From Bacteroidales bacterium (GTDB taxonomy: Bacteria > Bacteroidota > Bacteroidia > Bacteroidales > P3): a DNA stretch of 10,725 nucleotides. The stretch spans positions 1-10,725 of the forward strand of contig CAAGNU010000373.1 in the NCBI GenBank assembly GCA_900771365.1, given 5' to 3'. Position numbers and translations under genes: made by a program. Shown in pieces: positions 9,101-10,725 of the stretch. The notes under the pieces are model-generated. The model saw nothing but the letters and a program-made list of their open reading frames with translations, did not search any database and was not told the origin of the DNA. How positions within the stretch are numbered: position 1 is the first letter of the stretch; each line of letters starts with the position of its first letter.

Positions 9101-10725
9101 GGCGTGCAGCCCGACTGCTGGACTTTGGCACACAGAGATGTCTCTATGACTCCTGAGTACGAGCCTATGGTTTACTACAATGCTGCCCGTGCAAATAGTG
9201 GCGACTACAGTCTGTTGATTAACAAGCGCGGTATCTATGCAATACCCGCTATCGATGCCAATATCAGCGACCTTGTCATGTCCTTCTACCTCTACGAGAG
9301 TGGTGCTGCTTATCAGCTCGAAGTTGGTGTTATGAGCGACCTCAACGACGCTAGCACATTTGTGCCCATCGCTACGTTCCATAACCCCAATACAACTGAC
9401 ATCCAGTACTGCGAAGTGAACTTCTCCAGCTACGCAGGCGAAGGCCACTTCATCGCATTCCACAACACCCTGTATTCTGGTACAAGCGCGTACAGCTGCA
9501 ACTATATCGATGACCTCACCGTCAAATACGCTCCTATGAATCTCACCGCCGTCTCTGCTGACGAGGAAATGGGCACTGTCGAAGGCTCAGGCATAGTTGA
9601 CTACGGTACTACCGCCACCATCACAGCCACCGCCAACGAACATTACCACTTCATTGGTTGGAGTGATGGCATTATGCAGAATCCGCGTACTATCACTGTC
9701 GTCAGTGACACCACCTTCATGGCCAACTTCGCCCCCGACCAGTACCAGATTGCTGTTGCTGCTAATAACAACAACTACGGTACCGTCGAAGGTGCTGGCA
9801 ACTACGACTACAACACCGTCATCACACTGACAGCTACTCCTGCCGAGCACTATCAGTTCGTGAAATGGTCTGACGACGTTGTCGATAATCCCCGTACACT
9901 CACCGTCGAAAGTGACGCATCCTACACCGCCATCTTCGCACCCATGGAGTACACCGTGACCGTTACAACCAACAACACCACAGTCGGTACCATCACCCTC
10001 AATGGCATCAGCCCTGAGGAAGGCACCAACTATGTCAGCGGCACCTTCAACTACAACGCTTCCGTCATCTTGACGGCCGCCGTTACAGCTGAACATTACC
10101 ACTTTGTTGGTTGGAGTGATGGCAACACCAGCCTCACCCATATCGTCAGCGTCGCCGAAGACATGAACATCGAAGCTGTCTTCGCTATCGACCAGTACAC
10201 CGTCACTGTCGCTTCCAACAATGAAGAGATGGGTACAGTTGAAGGTTCTGGCGTATATGACTGGAACTCCACTGCCACCCTCATCGCTTATCCTGTCGAG
10301 GGTAACAGATTCACCGGTTGGAACGATGGCAACACCGACAATCCAAGAACTGTGACTGTGACCGAAGACATGACCTTCACCGCACTCTTCGAGGTCGATC
10401 CTATGGCTCTCTGCGGTATTCGTATCGCCGACCTCCCCTACACCGAGAACTTCGACAGCTACACTGAGAGCACTACTGCCAAGACCGGTGTGGCTCCTGA
10501 CTGCTGGACCCTCGCACACAAGTATGTGACTATGACTCCCGAATATGAGCCTATGGTCTATTACGCCAGCGCAAGCGCACACAGCGGCAGCTACAGCCTC
10601 CTGCTGAACAAGCGCGGCATCTATGCCATGCCTCAGTACGAGGGTGACGTCAACACCTTGGAGATGTCCCTCTACGTGCGTCAGAGCGGTGCTACCTACC
10701 AGCTTGAAGTCGGTGTGATGAGCGA
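113..10725 (+). CDS. Giant multidomain surface/secreted protein (FN3, choice-of-anchor J/cleaved adhesin, InlB-type repeats), partial at both ends
   Basis: One frame is open across the whole window, giving at least 3,537 codons without a stop. The product is a string of about 30 extracellular beta-sandwich modules: 13 FN3, 8 jelly-roll modules of the cleaved-adhesin/choice-of-anchor J kind, 3 copies of an unnamed Bacteroidota sandwich domain plus a remnant, 5 divergent InlB B-repeats and one cadherin-like module. Cysteines sit at module boundaries, which fits oxidative folding outside the cytoplasm. No catalytic motif, membrane segment, signal peptide or sorting domain is visible. In Bacteroidota such proteins often end in a type IX secretion sorting domain, which would lie beyond the right edge. 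The 5' end is odd: the first in-frame ATG (296) lies inside FN3-1, while GTG 125 and TTG 107 lack a ribosome site and would give no signal peptide. I therefore set the left limit where homology to the end of the X modules begins. Likely role: adhesion or ligand binding (inferred). The gene may be truncated, a silent cassette, or misassembled at its 5' end. Confidence 0.93.
155..433 (+). other. FN3 domain 1
   Basis: Starts with boundary Cys (155-157), then ERPTDLAV, B-strand Trp in DLSWTAG, the E-strand turn LSGLLANT, F-strand YYVRVRTYC and closing SFRTA. The second Cys (377-379) follows the F strand. Codons here include two TCA and one TTA, more than in later modules, and the GC is somewhat lower. 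Residues NTLYYVRVRT are typical of bacterial FN3. Confidence 0.85.
434..949 (+). other. Jelly-roll module J1 (choice-of-anchor J/cleaved adhesin type)
   Basis: About 172 residues. Opening Cys, then ADLPLTEDFEAY, DPCWHQQ, LYFYSAANNYSLVALP, VGVMTDPTDVTTF, YTGAGKYVAIMAP and closing VYIDDVELFV. The TEDFE opening and the DDVEL close are the marks of this Bacteroidota module, which is related to the adhesin domains of Porphyromonas gingipains and haemagglutinins. Closest relative in the window is J4. Confidence 0.8.
950..1225 (+). other. FN3 domain 2
   Basis: Boundary Cys, B-strand TLTWVPRQ, LAGLTPNTVYYAKVRTNC and VSFRTQQ. The closing residues are RTQQ where most neighbours have RTAC. The missing Cys is the opening Cys of the next module, J2, which also lacks its partner. 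Confidence 0.83.
1226..1774 (+). other. Jelly-roll module J2, divergent and lacking the Cys pair
   Basis: About 183 residues. Opens with TPFVEDFESGSEW and closes with AAIDNISISY, so it is the same fold class, but the CW motif is replaced by LLWNEGQTNYW and the opening Cys is absent. It lacks the VGVM(S/T)D and YTGxGxYVA motifs and instead has a longer middle section with VPEAGVQPFGTTGAPEGW and LLVCWHNDG. This is a distinct subfamily from J1, J4, J5, J7 and J8. Confidence 0.75.
1775..2053 (+). other. FN3 domain 3
   Basis: Boundary Cys then PEPIAVAASEV, B-strand LISWTPAD, FVAYGSDP, LEGLDALTDYYVYVAAVC, QSDWSPVCHFRTG. It carries one extra Cys (PVCH) in the G strand in addition to the usual pair. 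Confidence 0.85.
2054..2605 (+). other. X1: unnamed Bacteroidota extracellular sandwich domain
   Basis: About 184 residues: Cys, GTSTSYYPFAYAS, a YSANIYTADEL segment, then EISQIAFRFSG, LRIYLANTTRSSF, TEVFSGDL, WNTITLNEPFSYQTDNN and the closing YRPNIQFDLC. I recognise this pattern from Bacteroidota multidomain surface proteins, usually beside FN3, but cannot give a family name. X2 and X3 follow the same order of motifs but are clearly diverged from X1. Confidence 0.65.
2606..2875 (+). other. FN3 domain 4
   Basis: Boundary Cys then IPVGNLRTAEV, B-strand TVEWSTAD, NNFTVVYGP, SLTSYHVFVKAVC and WRNVSFTTP. Standard length of about 90 residues. Confidence 0.85.
2876..3379 (+). other. Jelly-roll module J3 (cleaved adhesin/MAM-like)
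   Basis: Cys, LPYFEDFESM, PTCWDNSG, IRMYNYYVQSGSALINTP, YDMSFDYCNQSSSG, LLVKISTDGGASFTQIG, IDLSSYAGNDIILQFYN and IWVDNLRV. The SxDGGxSF strand and the AGNDIILQF strand make this the closest of the eight to the classical cleaved adhesin domain. It carries one extra Cys (DYCNQ). Confidence 0.82.
3380..3655 (+). other. FN3 domain 5
   Basis: Boundary Cys, FPPANMAAANI, B-strand ELSWTPAD, FVVAYGAG, LTGLQPNTSYNWFVKALC, QSEWSSMATFRTA. Confidence 0.86.
3656..4216 (+). other. Jelly-roll module J4
   Basis: Cys, ADLPYTEDFESYTSG, ISPCWTKS, PYPYSYSAISG, LYFYSG, YAALPAL, VGVMDDPADISTFVPV, YTGSGRYVAFFAQ and YIYVDDVELIV. It parallels J1 along its whole length, including the PYP segment after CW, so the two are probably duplicates. 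A run of Tyr/Asn codons makes a local AT-rich patch at about 4163-4192. Confidence 0.82.
4217..4492 (+). other. FN3 domain 6
   Basis: Boundary Cys, QRPTGVTVQNV, B-strand EVSWTPAN, NFVVTYGES, LTGLEPMTDYTVYVSTDC and VSFYTQN. It is followed not by a J or X module but by the only cadherin-like insertion, and the closing Cys is accordingly absent. Confidence 0.85.
4493..4771 (+). other. Cadherin-like / DUF5018-style beta-sandwich module
   Basis: About 93 residues with the order VTAFVIYTNGVQRSEAVID, HTVNVPIYYGEDVSNL, FLSVGASATVGSENAS, ADFTSPVILHVTAQDAN and WTITLTPE. The pattern 'values hidden by a fixed turn, then D-F-[TS]-x-P-V ... V-[TA]-A-x-D ... W/Y-T-[IV]-x-[LV]' matches the short cadherin-like modules common in Bacteroidota surface proteins (DUF5018 type). 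It is Cys-free and occurs once. Confidence 0.6.
4772..5080 (+). other. FN3 domain 7, slightly long
   Basis: Boundary Cys, PTPRDLVLSDV, B-strand TASWTSRN, FELVVSPV, VTDLARETQYHVTVRAIC and NVTTLGLNE. About 103 residues; the extra length is in the C'-E region (VAEGETVNPAQVQTLQV) and the F-G loop. Confidence 0.82.
5081..5587 (+). other. X2 domain (unnamed Bacteroidota sandwich)
   Basis: About 169 residues: Cys, GTATNEYVPVYGYFCD, QHTQSIYPAEML, IRSMKYFVSSGSS, IPFTVKMG, ATVYNGTLSAN, DGMTVTFDQPF, GGNLLIDFSET, CSFYG and FLPKVQFCY. It is a close duplicate of X3, and the two share a 20-base identical tract (5168-5187 with 6542-6561). Confidence 0.7.
5588..6454 (+). other. Three tandem FN3 domains (8, 9 and 10)
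   Basis: FN3-8 (5588-5887): TINWTASE, TGLNAYTDYYMYVRVRC, GMFRTAS. FN3-9 (5888-6169): TVAWENTS, LTNLASATTYYCYIQNDC, CTFTTPE. FN3-10 (6170-6454): RATWDINE, YGLTPATAYDLIVRPYDG, IAVTTLA. FN3-10 is the only FN3 in the window without the boundary Cys and without the Cys after the F strand; both are missing together. This is the longest run of adjacent FN3 modules here. Confidence 0.83.
6455..6979 (+). other. X3 domain (unnamed Bacteroidota sandwich)
   Basis: About 175 residues: Cys, GTATNTYVPVYGLYTD, QHTQSIYPAEMLAGLQG, ITSLKYFVSSGSS, IPFTVKVAN, TVYHGTLSAN, DGMTIVLDQPI, GGNLLIDFTND, CTFYGC and FLPKVQFCY. Relative to X2 it has short insertions after FVSSGSS (STSSTRTWEN in place of ASWSA) and in the FLAPDDF loop. 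Confidence 0.7.
6980..7531 (+). other. Two tandem FN3 domains (11 and 12)
   Basis: FN3-11 (6980-7261): boundary Cys, APVNHLAVANV, DASWYPGM, LTGLSTDQDYYLYVRSVC, AQFRTLP. FN3-12 (7262-7531): boundary Cys, SAPLTAVAVSDV, ATFTVTNG, YEFLVWADG, VSGLNAMTSYHWKVRAIC, DFYV. FN3-12 lacks the otherwise invariant B-strand Trp (Val in TFTVTN) and is the most diverged FN3 here. Confidence 0.8.
7532..8050 (+). other. Jelly-roll module J5
   Basis: Cys, APLVESFETTP, FVNCWNRY, SHSLYWSNSSLYGDYQVVVLP, VGVMSDPSDITTFTEV, YTGEGQYVAVMRE and TTYLDLFTLAI. The closing D-D-[VIL] motif is degraded to LDLFTL, and the opening E-D-F is E-S-F. Confidence 0.77.
8051..8314 (+). other. FN3 domain 13, last FN3 in view
   Basis: Boundary Cys, IMPQHLAVGNI, B-strand EVSWTSVN, NNFVVTYYSE, LTNLQANTNYYVLVKSDC and LTFHTA. 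No FN3 is seen in the remaining 2.4 kb, where the architecture switches to J and InlB-type modules. Confidence 0.85.
8315..8818 (+). other. Jelly-roll module J6
   Basis: Cys, SQLPWTEDFDGYTG, VPYCWEV, ALSFYGSGTQYAALP, LQISFWYRHESSSYG, LGYIGSDDVDFNTFTPI, LPEGANRLAFMWYYSG and CSVDDITIDY. The VGVMSD motif is altered to LGYIGSDDVD, and the segment before the close resembles a lectin/MAM strand (RLAFMWYY). Confidence 0.8.
8819..9025 (+). repeat. Divergent InlB-type B-repeat 1
   Basis: About 69 residues: YDVNVAANDANMGTVTGAG, YRRGTEATIEAVPNYGY, FQGWSDDVTDNPRTLTV and DITLTANFVAD. G-T-V-x-G-x-G, F-x-G-W-S-D and N-P-R-T are the marks of the divergent InlB B-repeat (Pfam Flg_new_2 kind), a small beta-grasp-like spacer in many surface proteins. 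It is separated from the four later copies by J7. Confidence 0.82.
9026..9535 (+). other. Jelly-roll module J7
   Basis: Cys, RELPYFENFDNLTE, KTGVQPDCWTLAH, MTPEYEPMVYY, YSLLINKRGIYAIP, VGVMSDLNDASTFVPI, YAGEGHFIAFHN and NYIDDLTVKY. The stretch DCWTLAH ... EYEPMVYY ... NKRGIYA is shared only with J8, so the two form a recent subfamily. Confidence 0.82.
9536..10411 (+). repeat. Four tandem divergent InlB-type B-repeats (2-5)
   Basis: Repeat 2 (9536-9739): MGTVEGSGIVDYGTTATITA, FIGWSDGIMQNPRTITV, MANF. Repeat 3 (9740-9946): YGTVEGAGNYDYNTVITLTA, FVKWSDDVVDNPRTLTV, AIFAP. Repeat 4 (9947-10192): VGTITLNG ... FNYNASVILTA, FVGWSDGNTSLTHIVSV, AVFAID; it has about a dozen extra residues between the GT and YN strands and has lost NPRT. 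Repeat 5 (10193-10411): MGTVEGSGVYDWNSTATLIA, FTGWNDGNTDNPRTVTV, ALFEVD. None contains a Cys except the Cys just before J8. Confidence 0.85.
10412..10725 (+). other. Jelly-roll module J8, cut by the window end
   Basis: Cys, ADLPYTENFDSYTES, KTGVAPDCWTLAH, MTPEYEPMVYY, YSLLLNKRGIYAMP, YQLEVGVMS. The first 104 residues are present. It is the near relative of J7 and, like it, directly follows an InlB-type repeat. The second half and the closing DD motif lie beyond the window. Confidence 0.8.

Noticed and set aside
1..10725. CRISPR array, tRNA/rRNA genes, insertion sequence or prophage signals
   Set aside because: No short direct repeats with regular spacers, no RNA gene structure and no transposase or integrase coding sequence are visible; all repetition is protein-domain repetition in one frame.

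Overview
The window is essentially one gene. A single + strand reading frame (codons starting at positions 2 mod 3) is open from just after a TAA at 8-10 to the last base, 10725. It encodes at least 3,537 residues and has no stop and no frameshift that I can detect. Neither end of the protein is visible: it runs off the right edge, and the left end has no credible start codon or signal peptide. No other protein-coding gene, RNA gene, CRISPR array or insertion sequence is supported.

The protein style suggests a member of the Bacteroidota, probably a gut or rumen Bacteroidales. It is a giant surface or secreted protein built from fibronectin type III (FN3) domains, jelly-roll 'cleaved adhesin / choice-of-anchor J' modules with ED-F and D-D-[VIL] signatures, and divergent InlB-type B-repeats with the GW-[SN]-D ... 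NPRT signature. GC is around 55% by eye, with strong C-ending codon preference. The assignment rests on domain style, not on a marker gene.

Layout: 1-112 is AT-rich non-coding DNA with a hairpin plus T-tract that looks like an intrinsic terminator for a gene lying to the left. At about 113 the coding sequence begins abruptly in the last strand of a domain. The modules then follow (J = jelly-roll, X = a Bacteroidota beta-sandwich I recognise by pattern but cannot name): X remnant, FN3-1, J1, FN3-2, J2, FN3-3, X1, FN3-4, J3, FN3-5, J4, FN3-6, a cadherin-like (DUF5018-style) module, FN3-7, X2, FN3-8/9/10, X3, FN3-11/12, J5, FN3-13, J6, InlB repeat 1, J7, InlB repeats 2-5, and J8 (cut by the window end). 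That is 13 FN3, 8 J, 3 X plus a remnant, 5 InlB-type repeats and 1 cadherin-like module.

The most interesting signals are: (i) a strict module-by-module cysteine rule, in which FN3 and J modules each carry a boundary Cys and an internal Cys that are always present or absent together, implying one disulfide per module; (ii) the abrupt, start-less 5' end directly after a terminator-like hairpin, which could be an assembly join, a decayed gene or a silent recombinational cassette; and (iii) duplication of larger blocks inside the gene. The likely role is adhesion to, or binding of, glycans or proteins outside the cell. That is inferred from domain content; no catalytic domain is visible.
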